44,117 bases of DNA, from the IMG/VR virus record IMGVR_UViG_3300046477_000269, positions 1 through 44,117 of that record; one strand, given 5' to 3'. The notes beneath the pieces are model-generated. The model did not search any database. It saw only the letters and a list, made by a program, of their open reading frames with translations, and was not told where the DNA came from. Positions 8,299 to 16,136 of this stretch are shown here, in pieces. A program made the position numbers and the translations under genes. Source of the DNA: a virus. Position 1 is the first letter of the stretch. Each line of letters begins with the position of its first letter.

Positions 8299-9678
8299 AT
8301 GGTTCCGTTCAACTTCGTGGGGCCTGCGTACTCAGGAAGATCGACGAACTACTCGGCTCAAAAACTCATCAATTTGTACCTGGAGACGGGAAAAGGTAAG
8401 TCCAATCTCCAACTTATCGGTTCTCCAGGTCTTTCTACTCCCCTTGTAGAACTAGGTGACCCGATCAGGGGCTGCAAGAGGATCAGCGACGATGTTTCTG
8501 TCGTCGTTTCGGGATCCACGGTCTATCGCGTCAACAGCGACTTCACTACAGCGGTTCGTGGGTTCATCAGTGATGACTCAAGACCTGTGAGGATCGCAAC
8601 TAACGGCATCGATGTTGTTGTCGCTTCTGCAGGAAATCTCTACGCGATCACCGATGCAGGGTCTGTCTTCCTGAGAACTGCGAGTTCCGTGGATGAGATG
8701 GATGGGATCTTTCTCATCACTGAACCAGGAACTGGGAACTTCTTCGTCTCCGATGTCAATTCAACGACCATTGACGCACTGTCATTCTCTGTAGCCAACG
8801 GTTCACCAGACAATCTGGTTACGTTACTCGTCGATCACAGAGAGGTATGGCTTTTCGGAACCAACACGATCGAGGTCTGGTACAACTCAGGAGTAGGAGT
8901 TCCACCGTTTGCAAGGATCTCCGGAGCGTTCATCGAGACAGGATGTGCTGCAAAAGACTCGGTACAGAAACTGGCGAACACCGTCTTTTGGCTCGGTTCA
9001 GACGAAAGAGGCAAAGGAACGGTCTGGTCAGCTCAAGGGTACGTTCCAAAGAAAATCTCTGACCACGCCATCGAGTACCACATCGGTCAGTGGACGACTC
9101 TGGATGATGCGGAAGCCTTCGTATACACCCAGGAAGGACACGGCTTCTACGTCCTCACGAGTCCGTCTTCAAAGCAGACTTGGGCGTTCGATGTCACCAC
9201 TGGTGAGTGGCACCAGAGGGCCTATCTCGAGGCGAACGGAGACTTGAACCGCATCCGTCCAAGGGCTCATATGTTCTTCGCCAACAAGAACATCGTGGGA
9301 GATTGGACGAACGGGAATCTCTACGAGTACAGCCTGAACACCTACTCCGACAACGGGAACCCTCTCCCGAGGATCAGGAGTTGTATGACGCTCCAGGAAC
9401 CAGGAATGCTGAGACAGCGGAACAAGTCCTTCCGTCTCGACATGGATACCGGGGTAGGTCTGACGACAGGTCAGGGTTCAGATCCTCAAGCCATGCTGAG
9501 ATGGTCAAAAGACGGCGGTAAGACCTGGAGCGCTTCCATCTGGCGTTCCATGGGAAAAATTGGTCACTACGGCTGGAGAACGATGTGGCGCCGGATTGGG
9601 GGAGGGGATAGAACCGTCCTCGAGGTGACGATCACCGATCCGATTCCCGTAGCCATGACCGGGGCTGTGTATGGGTAA
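8299..9678 (+). CDS. Packaged-DNA stabilisation protein, P22 gp10-like
   Basis: A 459-residue protein that opens with VPFNFVGPAYSGRSTNYSAQ and LINLYLET, the usual start of the gp10 family, in which the protein must first describe the head-to-tail contact and then a beta-propeller. The repeats of VVVASAGNLYAITD type and LVDHREVWLFGTNTIEVWYN fit a six-bladed propeller. P22 gp10 is 472 residues. It forms the hexameric ring between gp4 and the tail needle and prevents DNA leakage. It overlaps the next gene by 8 bp. Confidence 0.88.
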   Translation: MVPFNFVGPAYSGRSTNYSAQKLINLYLETGKGKSNLQLIGSPGLSTPLVELGDPIRGCKRISDDVSVVVSGSTVYRVNSDFTTAVRGFISDDSRPVRIATNGIDVVVASAGNLYAITDAGSVFLRTASSVDEMDGIFLITEPGTGNFFVSDVNSTTIDALSFSVANGSPDNLVTLLVDHREVWLFGTNTIEVWYNSGVGVPPFARISGAFIETGCAAKDSVQKLANTVFWLGSDERGKGTVWSAQGYVPKKISDHAIEYHIGQWTTLDDAEAFVYTQEGHGFYVLTSPSSKQTWAFDVTTGEWHQRAYLEANGDLNRIRPRAHMFFANKNIVGDWTNGNLYEYSLNTYSDNGNPLPRIRSCMTLQEPGMLRQRNKSFRLDMDTGVGLTTGQGSDPQAMLRWSKDGGKTWSASIWRSMGKIGHYGWRTMWRRIGGGDRTVLEVTITDPIPVAMTGAVYG

Positions 9679-10270
9679 TCCCGTACGTCCATGGGAACCG
9701 CCCAACCAGTTCACAGATCTGACAACAGGTGCTTTGACTCGTCGGGCGGACGCTTTCCTGAGGGACTGGTTCCACTTCACCGGAGCCGCGAACGGAAAAG
9801 TACCTGTTGGGAGTCTCGGTGGTAACGGAACAGATGCCACGACGTTTCTGAGGGAAGATGGCACTTTCGCAGTGCCAAATTACCCAGTGGGCGCCAATCC
9901 AACGGCCCCGCTGGGTCTTTCTATCGTCAACGGATCTGCTCTCACTTGGATGAGAAGCGACGCGGCACCTGCTCTAGACCAAGGAATTGTCCCTACTTGG
10001 ACGGCACTTCACATCTTCTCCGCAGGGATCCAGGGCACGACGATCAATTTCTCGTCCTCGATTACTGGAGATTCATTGATTGCGGTCAATGGATTTGGCT
10101 GTAATGGGAAAACAGCACAGACTGAAGTAACAGTAAATGCGTCGGTGGCGACCACTGCTGCTACCCAGACTCTTCCCTACGGATATTCAACACAGGCGCA
10201 GGCTGACAACATCGTGGCTCTGCTGAATCAGATCAGGGCAGCGCTCGTCTCGAATGGGATCCTCGTATGA
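9671..10270 (+). CDS. Tail appendage/needle-region protein
   Basis: A 199-residue protein starting MGNPVRPWEPPNQF. It contains a fibre-like segment, GGNGTDATTFLREDGTFAVP, a motif frequent in phage tail-fibre and minor tail proteins, and ends in a helix (AQADNIVALLNQIRAALVSN). That C-terminal helix could trimerise. The place after gp10 is where P22 has its tail needle (gp26), but no needle-type long coiled coil is visible. Function beyond virion component is not assigned. Confidence 0.78.
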   Translation: MGNPVRPWEPPNQFTDLTTGALTRRADAFLRDWFHFTGAANGKVPVGSLGGNGTDATTFLREDGTFAVPNYPVGANPTAPLGLSIVNGSALTWMRSDAAPALDQGIVPTWTALHIFSAGIQGTTINFSSSITGDSLIAVNGFGCNGKTAQTEVTVNASVATTAATQTLPYGYSTQAQADNIVALLNQIRAALVSNGILV

Positions 10271-10746
10271 ACTATGAGATCACCAGTTTCAAGGTGGGCT
10301 GGGTCCAAAAGTCCAAACCCATCACTCGGGAGTCGATCCTGAATCTACAGGATCGGATGATCGAACGGCTCAGAGCCGCTGGTGAGGTAGTGACTCCTGG
10401 GAACACGGACGATAAATGTCCTCTGACCCACCACTTCGCTCCGGGCCTGTACGCGAGGGAGATTTTCATCCCTGCGGGGATTCTCATCATCGGCAAGATC
10501 CACCGACATGCCCATGTCAATACGATCTCCAAGGGTCACGTAGTCGTGGCGACTGAGTTCGGGATGATGGAAATGAAGGCTCCCCACTCGTTTATCTCAC
10601 AGCCAGGGGTAAAAAGGGCCGTTCTAGCCCTAGAAGACACCATCTGGACGACGTATCATCCAACTGATGAAACCGATCTAGACAAGATCGAAGAGTATGT
10701 AATCGCTCCTACCTTCGAGGAGTTCGACCGAATGAGGCTCACATGA
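10267..10746 (+). CDS. Cupin-like phage protein
   Basis: A 159-residue protein with a central beta-barrel pattern: YAREIFIPAGILIIGKIHRH, then INTISKG-like strand (VNTISKGHVVVATEFG), then APHSFISQPGVKRAVLALED. The IHRHAH cluster (about residues 77-82) resembles cupin metal-binding histidines. Such proteins are common among podovirus virion genes and are sometimes found in particles; the biochemical role is unknown. Both ends overlap neighbours by 4 bp (ATGA), so it is translated with the connector and ejection genes. Confidence 0.78.
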   Translation: MNYEITSFKVGWVQKSKPITRESILNLQDRMIERLRAAGEVVTPGNTDDKCPLTHHFAPGLYAREIFIPAGILIIGKIHRHAHVNTISKGHVVVATEFGMMEMKAPHSFISQPGVKRAVLALEDTIWTTYHPTDETDLDKIEEYVIAPTFEEFDRMRLT

Positions 10747-11480
10747 CCTGGGGTTTTGTAGCTGGCTCCGTCGTTTCTCTTGGTGCTGCAGCGATCTCGG
10801 CTGATTCTGCTCGATCCGCAGCCAATACCCAGAGTGACGCCGCGAACCGCGCAACCGATCTTCAATGGCAGCAGTACCAACAAAATCGCCAAGACCAGAT
10901 GCCATGGATGCAGGCTGGCCAACAAGCTCTAGCGAAACTCACCGGACTCCTGAACTCTGGAGACTTGACCAGCAAGTTCGCTCCGAAGGATCTCCAGAAC
11001 GAACCTGGCTATCAATTTGGTCTGAAGCAAGGTCAGCAGAGTCTGGATTACAGCGGAGCTGCAAGGGGTGCAGGAGGTGCTGCTCTCAAAGCGGCTGCTC
11101 AGTACGGTAATGACTACGCAGGCACGAAGTACAACGAAGCCTTCAACAGGTTCCAGACCGAACAACAGAACATCCAGAATCCGCTCTTCCGGCTCGCTGG
11201 CCTTGGTTCCACGGCAAACCAACAGGTAGGCATGGCCGGTATGAACTATGCCAACCAGGCAGGTCAGGACTACATCGGTGGAGCTAATGCTCAAGCCGCC
11301 GCAGGAGTCGCTCGAGGCAACATCTACGGCAACGCATTGGGCCAGATCGGCGCTCTTGCGAGTAGATATCCGTGGGGCGGAGCGACGACTGACACCGGAT
11401 ATGGAAGTGTCTCAGGAGGGTACGTCGATCCCTACACTGGAATGACGTATAACAATCCCAGCGCATACGGGGGTCCGTGA
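10743..11480 (+). CDS. DNA ejection protein (P22 gp7-like place)
   Basis: A 245-residue protein. The N-terminus (WGFVAGSVVSLGAAAISADS) is hydrophobic and membrane-active in appearance. It is followed by a Gln/Ala-rich helical body (QYQQNRQDQMPWMQAGQQAL; AARGAGGAALKAAAQYGNDY) and a Gly/Tyr-rich C-terminus. The PWMQAGQQALA motif with the AGTKYNEAFNRFQTEQQN segment is typical of podovirus injection proteins, which leave the virion and form a channel through the envelope. It is first of three consecutive large genes of this type. Confidence 0.82.
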   Translation: MTWGFVAGSVVSLGAAAISADSARSAANTQSDAANRATDLQWQQYQQNRQDQMPWMQAGQQALAKLTGLLNSGDLTSKFAPKDLQNEPGYQFGLKQGQQSLDYSGAARGAGGAALKAAAQYGNDYAGTKYNEAFNRFQTEQQNIQNPLFRLAGLGSTANQQVGMAGMNYANQAGQDYIGGANAQAAAGVARGNIYGNALGQIGALASRYPWGGATTDTGYGSVSGGYVDPYTGMTYNNPSAYGGP

Positions 11481-12910
11481 TGCCCGTAGATGTCAGTTTT
11501 TACAACCAGAACCCGCTACGGTCGGTATTCGACTATCAGGGTCAGATCGACCGAAATGCACTGAGCAATCAAGCGGTTCAACAGAACGCGCTTGCGTTCC
11601 AGGATCGAGCAAGAGCACTTCAGGAATCGAATGCTCTACGGGACTTGATGCGTTCCGGGGTCGATATCACGACTCCCGAAGGATCGATGAAAGCAGCGGC
11701 TGTCGCTCCAAACGTTGCTCCTGCGATGGTCAAGACATTGAGTCAGGCTGGACTTGAGAGATCACAGGCTGGTGCTGCACAAGCGAACACAGCAGAGACC
11801 AACGTCAAGACGCAGGGTCTTCAGTGGCAGCAGCAGATCGACAAGGCAAACAACGCTGTTAAGGAAATCACGTCGTTCAATACTCCTGAGGACATCGTCT
11901 CGAGCATCTTGAAGCACAGCAGTTCTGGTGAACTACCCATCGACAGAGCAACGTCGATGCTTCAGAACCTTCCGAAGAATCCACAGGAATTTGCGGATTG
12001 GAAGCAGAAGATGCTGATGCAGACCATGACTGCCAAGCAGCAGTTGGACATGCAGAAGCCGACGATTCAAGTGCGCAACACTGGCGGGTCCACCGATGTA
12101 CTAGCGATCGATCCGATGACCGGCCAACCAACGGTGACCAACAGCGTTCCCAACACGCAGAGTCCTGAAAGCATCGCACAAGCAGAAACGGCAAGACGTG
12201 GGCAGAACATGCAGCAACAGACAGCAAGAGAAGGACATCAGACCCAACTGACCATTGCAGGGATCGGCCCCAATGGCGAGATCGATCAGAACATGGAGAG
12301 GACAGCTCAAGCAGTCGCTTCTGGTCAACTTCCACCACCGACCGGGATCGCTTTGCTGAATCCGAAGAATCAACGGATGCTGGGTCGAGTGATGGAGATC
12401 AATCCAGAGTACGACTTCAGCAGCGTCACTGCCAAGAAAGCAGCAGCTTCGGCGTTTACTTCCGGATCACAGGGTAACGCGTTGAGGTCCATCTCTACAG
12501 CTAATGCACACCTGGATCAACTCGGGACGTTGGTTGATGCATTGAAGAACGGAAACATCCAGGTCATCAATAGAGTGGCCCAGGATTACTCTGCTGCTAC
12601 CGGTAATCCGGCTCCGACTACCTTTGATGCGGTGAAGAACATCATCGGGCAGGAAGTCGTCAAGGCAATCGTTGCCGGTGGTGGGACTGGCGGAGAACGG
12701 GACGAAGCTGCTAAAGCATTCGACAGGGCCAATAGTCCCACTCAGTTGAAAGAGGCGATCGGTCACTATCGAATGGTCATGGGTGCGCAGGAATCAAATC
12801 TGCTTGAGCAACGCCGAGCGGCGGGACTTCCAGATTCCACCCTTCCGAAGTACAACAAACCAAGTACAGCAAAGGCCAGTTCTGTTGTTGATTGGTCTAC
12901 GCTGAAGTAA
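11480..12910 (+). CDS. DNA ejection protein, helical
   Basis: A 476-residue protein, Gln/Ala/Asn-rich and almost entirely helical (SNQAVQQNALAFQDRARALQ near the start; QTARRGQNMQQQTAREG-type stretch in the middle). No catalytic motif is seen. Order and composition match the second ejection protein of P22-like phages (gp20/gp16 class). The ATG at 11480 shares its A with the previous TGA; a GTG one codon earlier is also possible. The C-terminus (about residues 330-470) resembles a conserved helical region common to Burkholderia-type podovirus homologues. Confidence 0.8.
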   Translation: MPVDVSFYNQNPLRSVFDYQGQIDRNALSNQAVQQNALAFQDRARALQESNALRDLMRSGVDITTPEGSMKAAAVAPNVAPAMVKTLSQAGLERSQAGAAQANTAETNVKTQGLQWQQQIDKANNAVKEITSFNTPEDIVSSILKHSSSGELPIDRATSMLQNLPKNPQEFADWKQKMLMQTMTAKQQLDMQKPTIQVRNTGGSTDVLAIDPMTGQPTVTNSVPNTQSPESIAQAETARRGQNMQQQTAREGHQTQLTIAGIGPNGEIDQNMERTAQAVASGQLPPPTGIALLNPKNQRMLGRVMEINPEYDFSSVTAKKAAASAFTSGSQGNALRSISTANAHLDQLGTLVDALKNGNIQVINRVAQDYSAATGNPAPTTFDAVKNIIGQEVVKAIVAGGGTGGERDEAAKAFDRANSPTQLKEAIGHYRMVMGAQESNLLEQRRAAGLPDSTLPKYNKPSTAKASSVVDWSTLK

Positions 12911-14536
12911 ATGGACGTTCGCCTGCCAGATGGAACTGTTATTCAAGGAGTTCCTGACGGAACGTCCAAGGCTGATCTGACGGCAAAACTCAAGACCAAC
13001 GGCTACGATACTTCTTCGTGGGAGCCACAGACTCCGAATCCGGTACTTGAAACGATCAAGAACATTCCCGGCAGCGCCCTCAGGTTTGCTGGAGGAATCG
13101 GCCATGCGGTGATGCATCCTGTCGATACCGCAAGTGGGGCTTTCGATGCATTGGCTGGAGGATTGCGGAATATCACTCCCGAGCCGATCAGGAACGCACT
13201 GGACGTGATCGATCCGAATCAGCAAGCTGGATTGAGGGCCACTCAGACAGCTGATGCCATCGGGCAGTTCTACAAGAACAGGTATGGGGGCTTGGAGAAC
13301 GTCAAGAACACTGTCATCACTGATCCTGTCGGATTTGCTGGTGACGTTTCTGCTGTCTTAGGGGCCGGTTCTGGTCTTGCGAAGTTGGCAGGAACAGGAC
13401 TTGGCGCGTTCAGGGCAACTGCTGCTGCAGCACCAGCGCTACAGGGAGCAGCCAACGTCTTAGGTACTGCTTCCGCATACACGAACCCTCTAAGCGTTGT
13501 CGTTCCCGCTGCGAAGGCAGTAGGACAAGTAGGAAAGTACGCTTTGGGTCTGACAACTGGCGTCGGTCCTGAAAATGTCGCGCAGGCTGCGAAGTCCGGC
13601 TACGCAGGAGATTCTGCGTTCATCAACAACCTGTCTGGTAAATCGGATATGACCGATGTTCTCCAGCAAGCAAAGGAAGGCTTGCAGAATATGAGGGAGA
13701 CCCGAACAGGTCTCTACAAATCACAGATTGCCACTACTGCTGCCGATACGACCAAGCTCGATTTCGGTCCCATCGATCAGAAACTGGCAGATGTGGTTGA
13801 TAGTCTCAAGGAAGGAAAACACTGGACGATCGGAAAGTCGGAACTCGGCGACATCAAGAAACTGCAATCGACAGTCGCCGAATGGCGCATCGATGAAGCA
13901 GCGCATACTCCGATCGGACTGGACGCTTTGAAGCGTAGGTTGGATGCTTTGTATCCATCTTCGGCCGACAATACTCAGGCACAGCGAGCGATCACGAGCG
14001 TCAGAAACGCGGTCAAGGACACGATCGTTGAACAGTCACCACAGTACGCTGAGACGATGGCGAACTATGAATCTGCTCTCGGAGTGGAAAAGGAAATCCA
14101 GCGGGCATTGTCTCTTGGAACAAAAGCCTCACAGGACACAGCCATCCGCAAACTACAGTCGCTATCTAGGAACAACGTCAGTACCAATTACGGTAATCGT
14201 CTTGGTCTAGCGCAGACTCTGGAGGATCAAGGTGGAGTAAGTCTGCTTCCTTCAATCGCCGGTCAGGCTATGAATTCCTGGACAGCTCGAGGACTAGCAG
14301 GACAGGCTGAAAACCTCGGTACGCTAGGTGTTGCCGCATTACACAATCCATTGGCATTGTCGACTTTGCCTCTCCAAAGCCCCAAAGCAGTCGGAGCGAC
14401 CCTCTACGGGCTAGGAAGTCTTGCGAGACTCGGAAACAGCGGAGCCAACGCGCTCGGGTTGACTGCTGACCAGATTCGCTATGGCGGCCTATTGGCTAGC
14501 CAACTAGGAAATCTTCCCGTCGAAGGACAGCGCTAG
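12911..14536 (+). CDS. DNA ejection protein with LPDGTVI N-terminal motif
   Basis: A 541-residue protein starting immediately after the previous TAA. The first 32 residues (MDVRLPDGTVIQGVPDGTSK, then LTAKLKTNGYD) are a short module found at the front of many phage virion proteins. The rest is Ala/Gly-rich and helical, with hydrophobic patches (SALRFAGGIGHAVMHPVDTA; GFAGDVSAVLGAGSGLAKLA) that could insert in a membrane. It completes the three-gene ejection set. No lytic transglycosylase motif was found in any of the three, so peptidoglycan cleavage during entry would need another protein. Confidence 0.8.
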   Translation: MDVRLPDGTVIQGVPDGTSKADLTAKLKTNGYDTSSWEPQTPNPVLETIKNIPGSALRFAGGIGHAVMHPVDTASGAFDALAGGLRNITPEPIRNALDVIDPNQQAGLRATQTADAIGQFYKNRYGGLENVKNTVITDPVGFAGDVSAVLGAGSGLAKLAGTGLGAFRATAAAAPALQGAANVLGTASAYTNPLSVVVPAAKAVGQVGKYALGLTTGVGPENVAQAAKSGYAGDSAFINNLSGKSDMTDVLQQAKEGLQNMRETRTGLYKSQIATTAADTTKLDFGPIDQKLADVVDSLKEGKHWTIGKSELGDIKKLQSTVAEWRIDEAAHTPIGLDALKRRLDALYPSSADNTQAQRAITSVRNAVKDTIVEQSPQYAETMANYESALGVEKEIQRALSLGTKASQDTAIRKLQSLSRNNVSTNYGNRLGLAQTLEDQGGVSLLPSIAGQAMNSWTARGLAGQAENLGTLGVAALHNPLALSTLPLQSPKAVGATLYGLGSLARLGNSGANALGLTADQIRYGGLLASQLGNLPVEGQR

Positions 14537-14583
14537 TAGAGCGATGCAGATGATGAGAACAACTACCATGGATGGAGCATAGC

Positions 14584-15483
14584 ATGACGATGCTCGCTCC
14601 CGTCCCAAGATTCGGAGTCACCTTCGTTGATGTGGACGGACTGACGAAGCCGGGCATCGGGTGGAAGCTATACACCTACGCTGCGGCTTCCTCCACTCCG
14701 AAAGCAACTTACACCGACATCACTAAAGGTTCATCGAATCAGAACCCGGTGATTATGGATGCTCGAGGTGAGTGCGATCTCTGGCTCGATGGATCGTACA
14801 AGTTCATCCTCAAAGATGATCTGGATCAAACAATCTGGACGATCGACGAGATCAGGGACGTTTTCACTGGTCAGACGCTGACCAACACAACATTGGCAGG
14901 TACGCTGACCGTCACATCGACAGCGGTTACCTGGTCAGGAAATCCGACGCATTCAGGGAATCACACGTTCTCTGGAAACGTGACTATCAACGGAAACGTC
15001 CAACTCGGGAACGCTTCTGGAGACACGTTGAGGATAGATTCCGATGCGATCACCTGGACTAACAATCCGACTCATAGCGGGAATCATACGTTCAGCGGTA
15101 CTTTGTCGAATGCTCACGGAGAGATCACTGACAGTTTCTATACGCCGACCTTGACGAACGTTGCCAATGTCACGTCGTCTTCATCCTCTGCCACTTTCTA
15201 TGACAGGAATGGTGCTTCTGTCACTGTCTCCGGAGCGGTTACGGTAGACCCTACAAACACGACCACGTTTACCCAACTCGGGATCAGTTTGCCGATTCCA
15301 TCGAATCTCGTTGGGAACGACTGCAACGGCTCCGCGTGGAGTCTTCAGGGAAGCGGAACAAGCGTTCTATCTGGATACATCGTAGCGGATACAGTCAACG
15401 ATAGGGCAGAACTCAACTTCGTGACCACCACTGATGTCGCTAATAGAGGGTGGGGATTCCTCTTCTGGTACCGGATCAACTAG
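14584..15483 (+). CDS. Short tail appendage protein with tailspike-type anchor
   Basis: A 299-residue protein. Residues about 10-90 form an anchor domain (GWKLYTYAAASSTPKATYTD; NQNPVIMDARGECDLWLDGS) that aligns with the N-terminus of the tailspike at 16137. A duplicated segment follows, with NPTHSGNHTFSG occurring twice about 40 residues apart. The C-terminal 110 residues are beta-rich and end WGFLFWYRIN, like a small receptor-binding head. ATG 14584 is chosen over 14572 because GGAG lies six bases upstream of it. It probably competes with, or complements, the larger tailspike on the same tail attachment site. Confidence 0.82.
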   Translation: MTMLAPVPRFGVTFVDVDGLTKPGIGWKLYTYAAASSTPKATYTDITKGSSNQNPVIMDARGECDLWLDGSYKFILKDDLDQTIWTIDEIRDVFTGQTLTNTTLAGTLTVTSTAVTWSGNPTHSGNHTFSGNVTINGNVQLGNASGDTLRIDSDAITWTNNPTHSGNHTFSGTLSNAHGEITDSFYTPTLTNVANVTSSSSSATFYDRNGASVTVSGAVTVDPTNTTTFTQLGISLPIPSNLVGNDCNGSAWSLQGSGTSVLSGYIVADTVNDRAELNFVTTTDVANRGWGFLFWYRIN

Positions 15484-15614
15484 CGGCACAACTCAGGATG
15501 AGCAACACAGTCTGGTTTGGTCGGAAGCTGAACGTCATGGCCTTGGACGGCTGGTTCAGGATCTCCGCCACCACAACCGACTAGAAGCAACAGGACTAAG
15601 AAAATGGTCTTCAT
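15480..15614 (-). CDS. Small lipoprotein, reverse strand
   Basis: A 44-residue ORF opposite to the surrounding late genes. The N-terminus MKTIFLVLLLLVGC is a clear lipoprotein signal with the lipobox ending at Cys14; the mature part is about 31 residues (GGGDPEPAVQGHDVQ and a CVAHPELC end with two further cysteines). AAGGAG lies six bases before the ATG and overlaps the stop of the HNH gene, so the two are translated together. It could be a superinfection-exclusion or envelope-modifying lipoprotein; it is too far from the spanins to be Rz1. The function is inferred only from the signal. Confidence 0.7.
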   Translation of the reverse strand: MKTIFLVLLLLVGCGGGDPEPAVQGHDVQLPTKPDCVAHPELCR

Positions 15615-15624
15615 GAATAACTCC

Positions 15625-16122
15625 TTAGATGGTGCAGCCTGCGTGAAGCAAGCGTTTGGCTGCGATGTAGGCGACATGCGCATCTTCCTTGGTTGCGAAT
15701 GAGCCTAAGTGAATATGTTTTCCTCTAACCTGTATGCGTGCACGCCAGCGCTTGCCCCAAGGCTGAACGCCGAGCAGTCCGCTTTTGCTATGGCATCGCG
15801 GTTTCCTAATGTTCTCGACATTGGTTGTACGGTCAACATCGCGCAGATTGACGATTCTGTTATCTCCACGATTCCCATTGATGTGATCGATCTGTCCACT
15901 CGGCATTTCACCGTAGAACATCAACCAAGCGATTCGATGTGCAAGATACCGATGACTGTCGAAGGCGATGCGTCTATATCCGACAAGATTGCCACCAGCG
16001 ACTACAAAATCAGCACGATCACCGATGGAGTGTCGTTGAGCAAGACGCACCCTTCGATAGAAATGACCTGTATCAGGTTCGTATCTGACGAGTTGTCTAG
16101 CACGTTCGGCAGTAGGTTCCAT
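15625..16122 (-). CDS. HNH endonuclease with AP2 DNA-binding domain
   Basis: A 165-residue protein. Residues about 50-100 hold the HNH motif: HRIAWLMFYGEMPSGQIDHI, with the DH pair at 79-80, then NGNRGDNRIVNLRDV. Residues about 112-160 hold an AP2-type DNA-binding domain (SKSGLLGVQPWGKRWRARI; LGSFATKEDAHVAYIAAKR). This arrangement is typical of phage homing endonucleases. It is inserted in antisense between two related appendage genes, and its start codon is only 14 bases from the tailspike start. No strong ribosome site precedes the ATG. Confidence 0.88.
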   Translation of the reverse strand: MEPTAERARQLVRYEPDTGHFYRRVRLAQRHSIGDRADFVVAGGNLVGYRRIAFDSHRYLAHRIAWLMFYGEMPSGQIDHINGNRGDNRIVNLRDVDRTTNVENIRKPRCHSKSGLLGVQPWGKRWRARIQVRGKHIHLGSFATKEDAHVAYIAAKRLLHAGCTI

Positions 16123-16136
16123 TTGGAAATGATATC

